A stretch of DNA of 64,000 bases from Rhizobium leguminosarum (GTDB lineage Bacteria; Pseudomonadota; Alphaproteobacteria; Rhizobiales; Rhizobiaceae), in assembly GCF_004123835.1 (NCBI RefSeq), contig NZ_MZMU01000024.1:186001-250000 (forward strand), written 5' to 3'. The first letter of the stretch is position 1. Each line of letters opens with the position of its first letter. A program made the translations under genes and the position numbers. Shown here in pieces: positions 36,748 to 44,659 of the stretch. The notes under the pieces are model-generated. The model did not search any database, was not told the DNA's origin, and saw only the letters and a list, made by a program, of their open reading frames with translations.

Positions 36748-37257
36748 TCAGGACGTCACTTTCAAGACAAGCGGCTTATGTCCCGTCGCTTCCATGAAAC
36801 GGATAAGGTCGCTGCTCGCAATCGAGGTCGTCGCATCATTGGATAGCGGATGGCAGTTGACGATCTCGTGCGCCATCAGCTCGGCATCGAGCACGAAGGT
36901 GACATTCTCCGCAGTATCGTTGATCGCGCCGAAGGCCGTCACCGCACCCGGAACGACGCCGAGATACTCCATCAGTTTCTCCGGCCTGCCGAAGGAAACC
37001 CGGCCGGACCCGCCGATGGCATTATGCACCTGCTTGAGGTCGACGGCAGCATTTTCCTCGACGGTCAGCAGAAAATACCTGTCCTTCTTGTCCTTGATGA
37101 AAAGATTCTTGGTGTGGCCGCCGGGGATCTCGTCGCGCAGGGCCACCGATTCGGCGACAGTGAAGACCGGCGCATGGTCCATCGTCTTATGGGCAATGCC
37201 GAGGCCATCGAGAAAGGCAAACAATTCTTCTCTTGTCTTCGGGGCATTTTCGGACAT
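36748..37257 (-). CDS. YbaK/ProX-type prolyl-tRNA editing protein
   Basis: A 169-residue stand-alone INS-like editing domain (HTKNLFIKDKKDRYFLLTVEENAAVDLKQV, SFGRPEKLMEYLGVVPGAVTAFG). The family deacylates Ala-tRNA-Pro; rhizobial ProRS often lacks the insertion domain, so free ProX supplies editing. The start MSENAPKTREELF at 37257 is chosen over 37269. Confidence 0.9.
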   Translation of the reverse strand: MSENAPKTREELFAFLDGLGIAHKTMDHAPVFTVAESVALRDEIPGGHTKNLFIKDKKDRYFLLTVEENAAVDLKQVHNAIGGSGRVSFGRPEKLMEYLGVVPGAVTAFGAINDTAENVTFVLDAELMAHEIVNCHPLSNDATTSIASSDLIRFMEATGHKPLVLKVTS

Positions 37258-37513
37258 GGGGCAATCCATTGGACAGGAAGGGAAAAAAGCGAGGCGTCCT
37301 GATTAAGTCGGTCCACATCGTTTGGCAATCTTTGCGACCGACGCTTTGCCCCGCATTTGCGGCCTTTCCGCCGGGCGTCTGCGAACACCAGAATTTTTCT
37401 TCGCCTCCCCGTCATTTCTCTGTTGCATTTGAAAACCCGTTAGGCCATATAGCGCCGGTCGCCGCGAGGCGGCGCCCACGGTCCAACAACTACCCCGGAC
37501 CGATGCGGATTGA

Positions 37514-37588
37514 GCGGGTGTAGCTCAGGGGTAGAGCACAACCTTGCCAAGGTTGGGGTCGAGGGTTCGAATCCCTTCGCCCGCTCCA
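37514..37588 (+). tRNA. tRNA-Gly(GCC)
   Basis: The 75-nt cloverleaf includes encoded CCA. Acceptor arm GCGGGTG pairs with CGCCCGC; the D-arm is GCTCAGGGGTAGAGC; the anticodon arm is CAACC-TTGCCAA-GGTTG with anticodon GCC; the T-arm is GAGGGTTCGAATCCCTT. It marks the left edge of the atypical 37.6-39.4 kb patch. Confidence 0.97.
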
Positions 37589-37629
37589 GTTTTCCAAATT
37601 GTCCCGAAGACATAAGTATCAGAGCGTAC

Positions 37630-37743
37630 CTAAGACATGGGTGACAACCACGTGCCGAATGGGTTGTCGATGGTTTACAAAGTCCTCTGCTCCAGGTCGA
37701 TATATCCCAGGTCACAATGCATGAAGCTGACGAGCCAAAGACG
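37630..37743 (-). mobile_element. IS481-type transposase C-terminal remnant (pseudogene)
   Basis: The minus strand from 37743 reads RLWLVSFMHCDLGYIDLEQRTL, a stop at 37677-37675, then TIDNPFGTWLSPMS and a final stop at 37630. This is the conserved C-terminus of IS481-family transposases as I remember it (VSFMxxDLGYxDLExxTLxxxxNPFGxxLxPMS). A stop also lies just upstream, so only the decayed tail is left. It lies between tRNA-Gly and the unknown two-gene cassette. Confidence 0.75.
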
Positions 37744-37777
37744 TGCTTCTGCTCAGCCAAAAAAGCAATGGAGCAGG

Positions 37778-38650
37778 CTAATTTCGTTCGTTACGCTGTT
37801 GGTGTCGTTTGGTCCTTCGTTGGAGCATCTTCCGATATCGATCAATGTTTACCGAAAAAGCAAAATATATTTCAGTCGAATTGGATGGCTGATCGAAGCG
37901 GGCGATGCTTGAAACCTCAACCTCATCCGAATGCGCGATGGATATTTTTGACCCGACCGGTAAATAGGCATGCCGGATGAATTTGCCACGCTCCGTCCCC
38001 ATTTGGAAATCTACTCCAAATGCTAGGGCAAATCGTTCTAGTGCATCTGGAAGCGAATGAACGTGCAAAAATGATACGTCTCCCGGATAAAGCCTCCAAC
38101 TACCAATAACTGAACTCTTTCTATCTGCGAGCGTCAGAGTCGCTATCAAAAAGAAGGCGTCAGGTGTGCCCGTGTTTACCCACTTCCCTACGAGGGACAC
38201 ACTGCCATTAGGGTTTTGAAATTGTTCTTCAAAATCAGGGTGTCGCGTGGCTTCTGCTACGAGTGCTCTATCATCAATAGAGAATCTCGCTTGACTCCGA
38301 AGGTACTGCTCTCCGAATTCCAGAGTATATGCGTCCAAGGGCAATACACCGTCACGGGTAAGGCGCTCGAGAGCAGCCTCCTCATCGGGCTTTTCACTGA
38401 CAGCCTCAATCTGTTCGTCAATCCACTCTTCAACTAGCTTATCGACCTCCTCAAGCCTGGCGTTGCCGAGACGGCTGCGCGCTCTTTGACGCAAAGACGA
38501 TAAAAGTTCGGCGCGCATATTTTCTTCGTTATCAAGAACCGACTTCGCAGCAGGATTCGTACCGTCACTCGAAAGATAAAGTCCTGCACGCGCTAAAAAG
38601 CCCTGCGCTTGCAGTCTGCTTAGGTTCGTTAGGCTTTCGAAATCCATCAT
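37778..38650 (-). CDS. Hypothetical protein, second gene of a two-gene cassette
   Basis: A 290-residue protein I do not recognise. There is no signal peptide or TM helix. The N-terminal half is helical and charged (LSSLRQRARSRLGNARLEEVDKLVEEWIDEQIEAVSEKPDEEAALERL). The C-terminal half looks beta-rich (VSLVGKWVNTGTPDAFFLIATLTLADRKSSVIGSWRLYPG). It ends in a very basic tail (RYRKMLQRRTKRHQQRNERN). Base composition is AT-richer than neighbouring genes with more A/T-ending codons, suggesting transfer. Its start overlaps the stop of the upstream gene by 4 nt (ATGA), so the two are co-translated. Confidence 0.75.
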   Translation of the reverse strand: MMDFESLTNLSRLQAQGFLARAGLYLSSDGTNPAAKSVLDNEENMRAELLSSLRQRARSRLGNARLEEVDKLVEEWIDEQIEAVSEKPDEEAALERLTRDGVLPLDAYTLEFGEQYLRSQARFSIDDRALVAEATRHPDFEEQFQNPNGSVSLVGKWVNTGTPDAFFLIATLTLADRKSSVIGSWRLYPGDVSFLHVHSLPDALERFALAFGVDFQMGTERGKFIRHAYLPVGSKISIAHSDEVEVSSIARFDQPSNSTEIYFAFSVNIDRYRKMLQRRTKRHQQRNERN

Positions 38651-39150
38651 CTTCGCCCCAGTCGGGGAAGTTCGATCACGTCGATCTCGCCCAAGTCGAG
38701 CGAAGGAAGAATATACTCCATACCTTGCCCAGCCCTTTTCCTAAGTGGAACTTCTTGCAGGCGAGCTTCAACCCGATACCTTGGTATTATGTAGAGGACC
38801 GGCCGCCAAATTCTAAAACTTTGGGAGCGGCAAGATGCTTTAATTTCGTCACAAGACGATTGTGAAATAGAACCCTCAACCAGCCAGTTTGCAGCCAGCT
38901 TTCTGAATGTGCTCTTATATCCCCGGATCCTGGCATCGTGTGCATCGTCAGTATCAATCGCATGCGCCAGTTGCTCATAAATAGTCTTGGGATCTGACGA
39001 CGCCGCTATCAAACTAGCCGCTGTACCAATCGCCTGATCCGCCGAGGAGAAATATTCACTGCACCATGCATATGTTTCTCCATTTCGATACCTCCGAGAG
39101 ACTTCCAAAGCAAACCATGGATTTGTCGAATATAGGAAGGGACTTGGCAT
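38647..39150 (-). CDS. Hypothetical protein, first gene of a two-gene cassette
   Basis: A 167-residue cytosolic protein of no family I can name. The N-terminus MPSPFLYSTNPWFALEVSRRYRNGETYAWCSEYF contains many aromatics. A helical middle follows (YEQLAHAIDTDDAHDARIRGYKSTFRKLAANWLVEG). A conserved-looking stretch FRIWRPVLYIIPRYRVEARLQEVPLRKRAGQGMEYILPSLDLGEIDVIEL ends the protein. The C-terminal part suggests a domain reporting or binding something, but nothing can be assigned. Composition is AT-rich like its partner. Confidence 0.75.
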   Translation of the reverse strand: MPSPFLYSTNPWFALEVSRRYRNGETYAWCSEYFSSADQAIGTAASLIAASSDPKTIYEQLAHAIDTDDAHDARIRGYKSTFRKLAANWLVEGSISQSSCDEIKASCRSQSFRIWRPVLYIIPRYRVEARLQEVPLRKRAGQGMEYILPSLDLGEIDVIELPRLGRR

Positions 39151-39432
39151 TGTGACCGCGCGTTGTGTTGGTGCAATCTCACCTAACTATAAATTTTGTC
39201 AATCTTTTCGACGATGGACGGGGCTGAAACCAAGGACGCTGCTAAAGGGTATCTATGAGCATCAACTACGCCTCCTTCGCCTGCCCCTAAGTTAGATGAA
39301 AGGCGCAGAATAACCGATGGCCTGCAACCCGACAGTGTCACTGTAAAGGTCGATTGCCGCAGCAGTTGATTTTCACTTAATTGCCGTTGATCGATTCATT
39401 TTGCGAACTATCATCGGCCAGATAAGGACGGT
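39151..39432. other. Gene-free stretch right of the cassette
   Basis: AT-rich and without a credible ORF. It should hold the promoter of the two-gene cassette (minus strand) near 39180-39210 (CTATAAATTTTGTC). No insertion-sequence ends were recognised. Confidence 0.4.
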
Positions 39433-39555
39433 ATGTCTTCGGATCAAAAGCCCTCCATATTCAGTTCATCGCAGCGCGAGCTTCCGCGGGCCATCAGTCA
39501 CGAGGTACTTGCCAGCATCGCCGCCCATAACGTCCTGATTGCTCCCAACATCTGA
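39433..39555 (+). CDS. Possible 40-residue small protein upstream of the M81 peptidase
   Basis: ATG 39433 follows AAGGACGGT, a good ribosome-binding site, and opens a 40-codon frame (MSSDQKPSIFSSSQREL ... LIAPNI) that ends 8 nt before the peptidase start. The C-terminal residues use GC-ending codons like the surrounding chromosome. It could be a leader peptide, a translationally coupled small protein, or the remnant of a larger gene interrupted by the foreign patch. No family is recognised. Confidence 0.35.
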   Translation: MSSDQKPSIFSSSQRELPRAISHEVLASIAAHNVLIAPNI

Positions 39556-39563
39556 GGTTTCCC

Positions 39564-41006
39564 ATGCGCATCGCCGTCGGTGGCATTCATACCGAGTGCA
39601 GCACATACAATCCCGTCCTGAACGAGGAGAAAGATTTTCGCGTCGTGCGCGGCGAGGCCCTGCTGGCCGCGCCCTATTTCGCTTTCCTCAAGGATTACGA
39701 TGCCGAATTCCTGCCGACGATCCATGCCCGGGCCATTGCCGGTGGCCCGGTTTCGCGGGCCACTTACGAGGCCTTCAAGGGCGAATTCCTCGAGCGGCTG
39801 AAGCCGATGCTGCCGCTTGACGGTCTCTACCTCGCCATGCACGGCGCCATGTATGTCGAGGGCATGGAGGATGCCGAAGGCGATTGGATCGTTGCTGCCC
39901 GCGCGCTGGTCGGCAAGGATTGCACGGTTTCGGCAAGCTATGACCTGCACGGCAATGTCACGCAGCGCATCATCGATGCGCTCGACATCTATTCCACCTA
40001 TCGCACCGCGCCGCATATCGATGTCGAGGAGACGATGCGCCGCTCCGTCTCCATGCTGGTGAGGAGCCTGAAGACCGGCGAGAGGCCGGTCGTCCTCTGG
40101 GCGCCGATCCCCGTCGTGCTGCCCGGGGAGCGCACCAGCACCGTCGATGAGCCGGCAAAGAGCCTCTATGGCATGTTGCCCGGGATCGACGCGATCGACG
40201 GCGTCTGGGATGCATCGCTGATGGTCGGCTATGTCTGGGCCGACGAACCGCGCGCCACCGCCGCCGCCATCATGACCGGCACCGACCGCGCCGTGCTGGA
40301 GCGAGAGGCCAAACGTCTCGCCAAGGCCTATTGGGACGTGCGTGAAGACTTCGTCTTCGGCTGCGAGACAGGTTCGCTCGAGGAATGTGTCGAACGGGCG
40401 ATCGCAAGCCCGACCGCGCCAGTGGTGCTTGCCGAATCCGGCGACAACCCCACAGGCGGCGGCGTCGGGGACCGGGCTGATGTACTGGCAGAGCTGATTG
40501 CCAGGGGCGCCACCGGCGTCGTCTTTGCCGGCATCGCCGACAAGGCGGCGACCGAGGCCTGTTATGCCGCAGGCATCGGCGCGGAACTGGAGCTCAGCGT
40601 CGGCGCCTCGCTCGATACCAAGGGCAGCAAGCCGGTCATCGCCCGCTTCACGGTCAAATTCCTGCACGAAACTTCAGATCCCTCTGACCGCCAGGCGGTG
40701 GTTTCGATCAGTGGTATCGATCTCGTGCTCTCCGCCAAACGCCGGCCCTATCACAACATTGTCGATTTCACCCGGCTCGGTCTCGACCCGCACCAGGCCA
40801 GCATCATCGTCGTCAAATCGGGCTATCTTTCGCCGGAACTGGCGCCGCTCGCCAATCCGAACCTGATGGCGCTATCAACAGGTGTCGTCGACCAGTTTGT
40901 CGAGCGCCTGCCGCGGCTGCGCAAGCAGCATCCGACCTACCCCTTCGACAAGGATTTTGCTTTCGAACCGCAGGTCTTTCTCTCCGCACGCTCGACGCCG
41001 GCCTGA
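39564..41006 (+). CDS. M81 family metallopeptidase (MlrC-like)
   Basis: A 480-residue protein with the two-domain M81/MlrC architecture. N-terminal MRIAVGGIHTECSTYNP and LYLAMHGAMYVEG, together with DLHGNVT and YRTAPHIDVEET, carry the probable zinc ligands (Glu, Asp and His residues). The C-terminal MlrC domain has DNPTGGGVGDRADVL. MlrC cleaves linearised microcystin or Adda in sphingomonads; rhizobial members probably hydrolyse other peptides or peptide-like amides. It precedes a GntR-regulated peptide transporter locus. Confidence 0.9.
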   Translation: MRIAVGGIHTECSTYNPVLNEEKDFRVVRGEALLAAPYFAFLKDYDAEFLPTIHARAIAGGPVSRATYEAFKGEFLERLKPMLPLDGLYLAMHGAMYVEGMEDAEGDWIVAARALVGKDCTVSASYDLHGNVTQRIIDALDIYSTYRTAPHIDVEETMRRSVSMLVRSLKTGERPVVLWAPIPVVLPGERTSTVDEPAKSLYGMLPGIDAIDGVWDASLMVGYVWADEPRATAAAIMTGTDRAVLEREAKRLAKAYWDVREDFVFGCETGSLEECVERAIASPTAPVVLAESGDNPTGGGVGDRADVLAELIARGATGVVFAGIADKAATEACYAAGIGAELELSVGASLDTKGSKPVIARFTVKFLHETSDPSDRQAVVSISGIDLVLSAKRRPYHNIVDFTRLGLDPHQASIIVVKSGYLSPELAPLANPNLMALSTGVVDQFVERLPRLRKQHPTYPFDKDFAFEPQVFLSARSTPA

Positions 41007-41147
41007 GCTTGAACCAATTGCATTTTTCTGGATGATAGTGTCGATCGCGGCGCCGCCCCGTCGCTGCGATCGACTGTTTTCCCGTATCGCGGCAATAGCG
41101 GGATTTGAGCAAAAAACGGGCAGATTTGGATTTGCACAAAAAAGCGC

Positions 41148-41203
41148 TTGACGGTCGGCACGATTTGGTTTGCACTGAACCAATAGAAAATTGGTACGGA
41201 CCA
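41148..41203 (+). promoter_or_regulatory. Operator/promoter region of the GntR regulator
   Basis: Overlapping inverted repeats lie directly upstream of the regulator: TTGGTT-N7-AACCAA (41165-41183), ACCAAT-N5-ATTGGT (41179-41195) and TGGT-N4-ACCA (41192-41203). A TTGACG box (41148-41153) could be the -35. FadR-type GntR proteins bind TNGTNNNACNA-like palindromes, so autoregulation is plausible. Confidence 0.6.
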
Positions 41204-41219
41204 TTTAAAGCGAATACCG

Positions 41220-41945
41220 ATGGATGAGACGCAGGGCAATTCGAATTACGCGCTGGAGAGGCTGAGGGCCCTCCTGCGGTCCGACAGTCTCGACGCCGAC
41301 GGCAAGCTGCCGACCGAGCGCACTCTTTCGGAAATGCTGGGCGTCGGCCGCCGTGCCGTCCGTCGCGCCCTCGAAGTGCTGGAGGCCGAGGGTCGCATCT
41401 GGCGCCGCCAGGGCTCCGGCACCTATGCCGGCCCGCGCCCCGACGGCTGGAGCGATCATGTCGGCTCGATCGTGGCCGGCACCGATCTCATGGAAGTCAT
41501 GGAAGTGCGCCTGCGCATCGAGCCGCAGCTCGCCCAGCTTGCCGCCATGCGTGCCAAGGCCGCCGATATCGAGCGCATGTATGATCTGGTGAAGAAGATC
41601 TACGAAAGCACCGATGCCGACGGGCGCGAACTCTGGGACGGGGCGCTGCACCGCCAGATCGCCCAATGCGCCGGCAACGGTTTCTTCCTCACCATCTTCG
41701 ACGTCATCAACCGGGTGCGCCAGGACGAAGCATGGCAGACGATCCGCGAGCGAGCCCGCAGCGCCAGCCGGACGCGGCCCGTCACCTTTAACCAGCACAC
41801 GGCGATCGTCGATGCGATCGCCGCTCGTGATCCTGCCAGGGCGGGCGAAGCGATGCGCCAGCATCTGCTGACACTGCAGGAAAGCCTCGTCCGCATCACC
41901 TCGCTCGATCACAGCGAAACGGAGGTCGACAAGACCCTCGCCTGA
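41220..41945 (+). CDS. GntR family regulator, FadR (FCD) subfamily
   Basis: A 241-residue regulator. The N-terminal winged helix is KLPTERTLSEMLGVGRRAVRRALEVLEAEGRIWRRQGSGTYAG (about residues 22-66). An all-helical FCD ligand domain follows, with probable metal/ligand residues in DGALHRQIAQCAGNGFF and FNQHTAIVDAI. It sits 91 nt upstream of the peptide-transporter operon on the same strand and is its likely regulator, probably a repressor relieved by the substrate. Confidence 0.9.
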   Translation: MDETQGNSNYALERLRALLRSDSLDADGKLPTERTLSEMLGVGRRAVRRALEVLEAEGRIWRRQGSGTYAGPRPDGWSDHVGSIVAGTDLMEVMEVRLRIEPQLAQLAAMRAKAADIERMYDLVKKIYESTDADGRELWDGALHRQIAQCAGNGFFLTIFDVINRVRQDEAWQTIRERARSASRTRPVTFNQHTAIVDAIAARDPARAGEAMRQHLLTLQESLVRITSLDHSETEVDKTLA

Positions 41946-42036
41946 GCAGGGAGGTGAGCAGGGAGAAAAGAGACGGGCGGGCCATAACCGCCGGAATGGA
42001 AGCAAAAACCAAACAAACAGAACAGAGGAGAATGGA

Positions 42037-43545
42037 ATGAAGATCGCCAAATTGCTGACTGCCACTGTCGCCGGCGCCCTGTTTGCGCTTCCTGCCTTCG
42101 CCGGCGACCTGAAGATCGGCCTGCAGGACGATGCCGACGTGCTCGATCCCGCGCAGTCGCGCACCTTCGTCGGCCGTATCGTTTATACCGCGATGTGCGA
42201 CAAGCTGGTCGACGTCTCACCGGACCTGAAGATCGTGCCGCAGCTTGCCACCGAATGGAGCTGGTCGGCCGACGGCAAAGAGCTCACCATGAAGCTGCGC
42301 CAAGGCGTCAAGTTCCACGACGAGACCCCGTTCAACGCCGAAGCCGTCGTCGCCACCATCGAGCGCAACGTCACCCTGCCGGAATCACGCCGCAAGAGCG
42401 AACTCAGCTCGGTCGCAAAGGTCGAGGCGACAAGCGAATACGAGGTCAAGTTCACTCTCAAGGCGCCTGACGTCACACTTCTTGCCCAGCTTTCCGACCG
42501 CGCCGGCATGATCGTCTCGCCGAAGGCCGCCAAGGAACTCGGCGCCAAGTTCGGTGATCACCCGGTCTGCGCCGGTCCGTTCAAGTTTGTCGAGCGCGTC
42601 CAGCAGGACCGCATCGTGCTCGAAAAGTTCCAGGACTACTGGAACAAGGACAAGATCTTCATCGACAAGCTCACCTATCTGCCGATCCCGGATACGACGG
42701 TGCGCCTCGCCAATCTGCGGTCCGGCGATCTCGACATGATCGAGCGTCTGGCGGCGACCGACGCTGAAGCGGTGAAGGCGGATTCGAGCCTGGTCTATGC
42801 CGACGCCGTCGGCACCGGCTACATGGCGCTCTACACCAATATCGGCAACGGCGCGCGTGCCGACAATCCTTTCGGCAAGGACAAGCGCCTGCGCCAGGCC
42901 TTCTCGCTGGCGATCGACCGCGATGCCGTCAACCAGATCGTCTATGAAGGCACGGCCGTCTCCGGCAACCAGCCCTTCCCGCCGAGCAGCCCGTGGTTCG
43001 ACAAGGATATTCCCGTCCCCGCCCGCGATCTCGACAAGGCCAAGGCGCTGATCAAGGAAGCCGGCTTCGACCGTGTGCCGATCGAGCTGCAGATCCCGAA
43101 CAATCCCGTTGCCATGCAGATGATGCAGATCATCCAGTCGATGGTCGGCGAAGCCGGCTTTGACGTGAGCCTGAAATCGACGGAATTCGCCACGCTGCTG
43201 AGCGAGCAGACCGCCGGCAACTATCAGCTCAGCCGTTCCGACTGGTCCGGCCGCGTCGATCCCGATGGCAACATCCATCAGTTCATCACCTGCAAGGGCG
43301 GCATCAACGACACGAAATACTGCAATCCCGAAGTGGACAAGCTGCTGAACGAAGCCCGTGCATCGACCGACGATGCCGTGCGCAAGCAGAAGTATGATGC
43401 CGCCGCGGTCATCCTGAACGACGATCTGCCGATCATCTATCTCGGCCACCAGTCCTGGATCTGGGCGCTGCACAAGAACATCACCGGCTTCGTTCCGTCG
43501 CCGGATGGCATGATCCGCCTCGTCGGCGTCAAGAAAGCCGGCTGA
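42037..43545 (+). CDS. Peptide ABC transporter substrate-binding protein (family 5)
   Basis: A 502-residue periplasmic SBP_bac_5 protein with a Sec signal peptide (MKIAKLLTATVAGALFALPAFA). Family marks are LDPAQSRTFVGRIVYTAMCDKLV, ATEWSWSADGKELTMKLRQGVKFHDETPFNAEAVV and KDKRLRQAFSLAIDRDAVNQIVYEG. It binds oligopeptides or peptide-like solutes such as glutathione. GAGGAGAATGGA provides a strong ribosome-binding site. It is the first gene of the transporter operon. Confidence 0.93.
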   Translation: MKIAKLLTATVAGALFALPAFAGDLKIGLQDDADVLDPAQSRTFVGRIVYTAMCDKLVDVSPDLKIVPQLATEWSWSADGKELTMKLRQGVKFHDETPFNAEAVVATIERNVTLPESRRKSELSSVAKVEATSEYEVKFTLKAPDVTLLAQLSDRAGMIVSPKAAKELGAKFGDHPVCAGPFKFVERVQQDRIVLEKFQDYWNKDKIFIDKLTYLPIPDTTVRLANLRSGDLDMIERLAATDAEAVKADSSLVYADAVGTGYMALYTNIGNGARADNPFGKDKRLRQAFSLAIDRDAVNQIVYEGTAVSGNQPFPPSSPWFDKDIPVPARDLDKAKALIKEAGFDRVPIELQIPNNPVAMQMMQIIQSMVGEAGFDVSLKSTEFATLLSEQTAGNYQLSRSDWSGRVDPDGNIHQFITCKGGINDTKYCNPEVDKLLNEARASTDDAVRKQKYDAAAVILNDDLPIIYLGHQSWIWALHKNITGFVPSPDGMIRLVGVKKAG

Positions 43546-43587
43546 CCATAAGCAAATCATGCGGCGGAAACCGTCTGCCGCATGATT

Positions 43588-43694
43588 CTAAAGCGCGTCG
43601 CAATCTTTCAGATTCGCTTCACGCGCTTTAGCTTTTTGTTTTACGCATGTCGTTATCGCAAAACCGCTGCGCACTTTTGCGCGACATGCTTTAG
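43588..43694. repeat. Dispersed intergenic repeat, CTAAAGC family
   Basis: CTAAAGCGCGTCGC at the left and GCGACATGCTTTAG at the right bracket a segment that is the inverse of 36626-36732. It contains CTAAAGCGCG..CGCGCTTTAG and GCGCGACATGCTTTAG palindromic parts. It separates the binding-protein gene from the permease genes and may process or stabilise the operon mRNA. Confidence 0.82.
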
Positions 43695-43711
43695 TCGTGT
43701 CAGGATCGCCC

Positions 43712-44659
43712 ATGTACACCTATATCGCCAAACGGCTCTTGGTCGCCATACCGACGCTTTTGATCATTTCGGTCTTCGTCTTCTCGCTGCAGAAGCTGCT
43801 GCCCGGCGATCCAATCCTCGCCATGGCCGGCGAGGAACGCGACCCGCAGGTTCTCGAATTCCTGCGCGAGAAATACCGGCTGAACGATCCCGTGCCCTAT
43901 CAATATGTCCGCTGGCTGGGTGCTGCCCTGCAGGGCGATCTCGGCATCTCGCTACGCACCAACCAGCCGGTTCTGCAGCTCGTCGGCGAAAAGCTGCCGG
44001 TCACCATCCAGCTTGCCATCATGTCGATGATCTTCGCCTTTGTCATCGGCGTGCCGATGGGCATCCTGGCGGCGGTCAAGAAGAACACGATGATCGACTA
44101 TCTCGCCAACATCATCGCGCTGACCGGCCTGTCGATCCCGAATTTCTGGCTCGGCATCATGCTGATCCTCCTGGTTTCGGTCAATCTCGGCTGGCTGCCG
44201 GCATCAGGCTACGAGCCCTTTTTCAGCAATCCGCTGCGTTCGCTGGAAACCATGCTGATGCCCTCCTTCGTGCTCGGCAACGCGCTGGCTGCGACGCTGA
44301 TGCGCCATACCCGCTCGGCGATGCTGAGCGTCCTCAGCACCGATTACATCCGCACCGCCCGCGCCAAGGGGCTTGCTGAAAGCTCGGTCGTGCTCGAACA
44401 CGGCTTCCGCAATGCCATGCTTCCGATCGTGACGCTGACCGCGTTGCTCTTCGGTGAACTGCTCGCCGGCGCCGTGCTGACCGAGCAGATCTTCACCATT
44501 CCGGGTTTCGGAAAGCTCATCGTCGACGCCGTCTTCAACCGTGACTACGCCGTCGTCCAGGGCGTAGTGATCTGCACCGCGATCGGCTTCATCCTGATGA
44601 ATCTGTTGGCCGACATTCTCTACGTCCTGCTCAATCCGCGCATGAGGGCCGCTCTATGA
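43712..44659 (+). CDS. Peptide ABC transporter permease (DppB-like)
   Basis: A 315-residue inner-membrane permease with six TM helices, MYTYIAKRLLVAIPTLLIISVFVFSLQKLLPGDPI at the N-terminus, and the EAA-like loop RTARAKGLAESSVVLEHGFRNAMLPIVT. The start MYTYIAKRL at 43712 is the normal DppB opening, so the GTG at 43697 is rejected. It overlaps dppC by 4 nt. Confidence 0.93.
   Translation: MYTYIAKRLLVAIPTLLIISVFVFSLQKLLPGDPILAMAGEERDPQVLEFLREKYRLNDPVPYQYVRWLGAALQGDLGISLRTNQPVLQLVGEKLPVTIQLAIMSMIFAFVIGVPMGILAAVKKNTMIDYLANIIALTGLSIPNFWLGIMLILLVSVNLGWLPASGYEPFFSNPLRSLETMLMPSFVLGNALAATLMRHTRSAMLSVLSTDYIRTARAKGLAESSVVLEHGFRNAMLPIVTLTALLFGELLAGAVLTEQIFTIPGFGKLIVDAVFNRDYAVVQGVVICTAIGFILMNLLADILYVLLNPRMRAAL

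Noticed and set aside
37440..37760. ORF on the minus strand reading through the tRNA-Gly gene (contains LERAKGFEPSTPTLARLCSTPELHP)
   Set aside because: This is the familiar spurious translation of a tRNA antisense strand; it overlaps the tRNA and the transposase remnant in another frame.
39273..39287. CCTCCTTCGCCTGCCCC, resembling the tRNA-Gly 3' end (CCTTCGCCCGCTCCA), as a possible attachment-site duplicate bounding the foreign patch
   Set aside because: Only about 12 of 15 bases agree, no integrase gene is present, and GC-rich matches of this length arise by chance. It would need a comparison with an uninterrupted strain.
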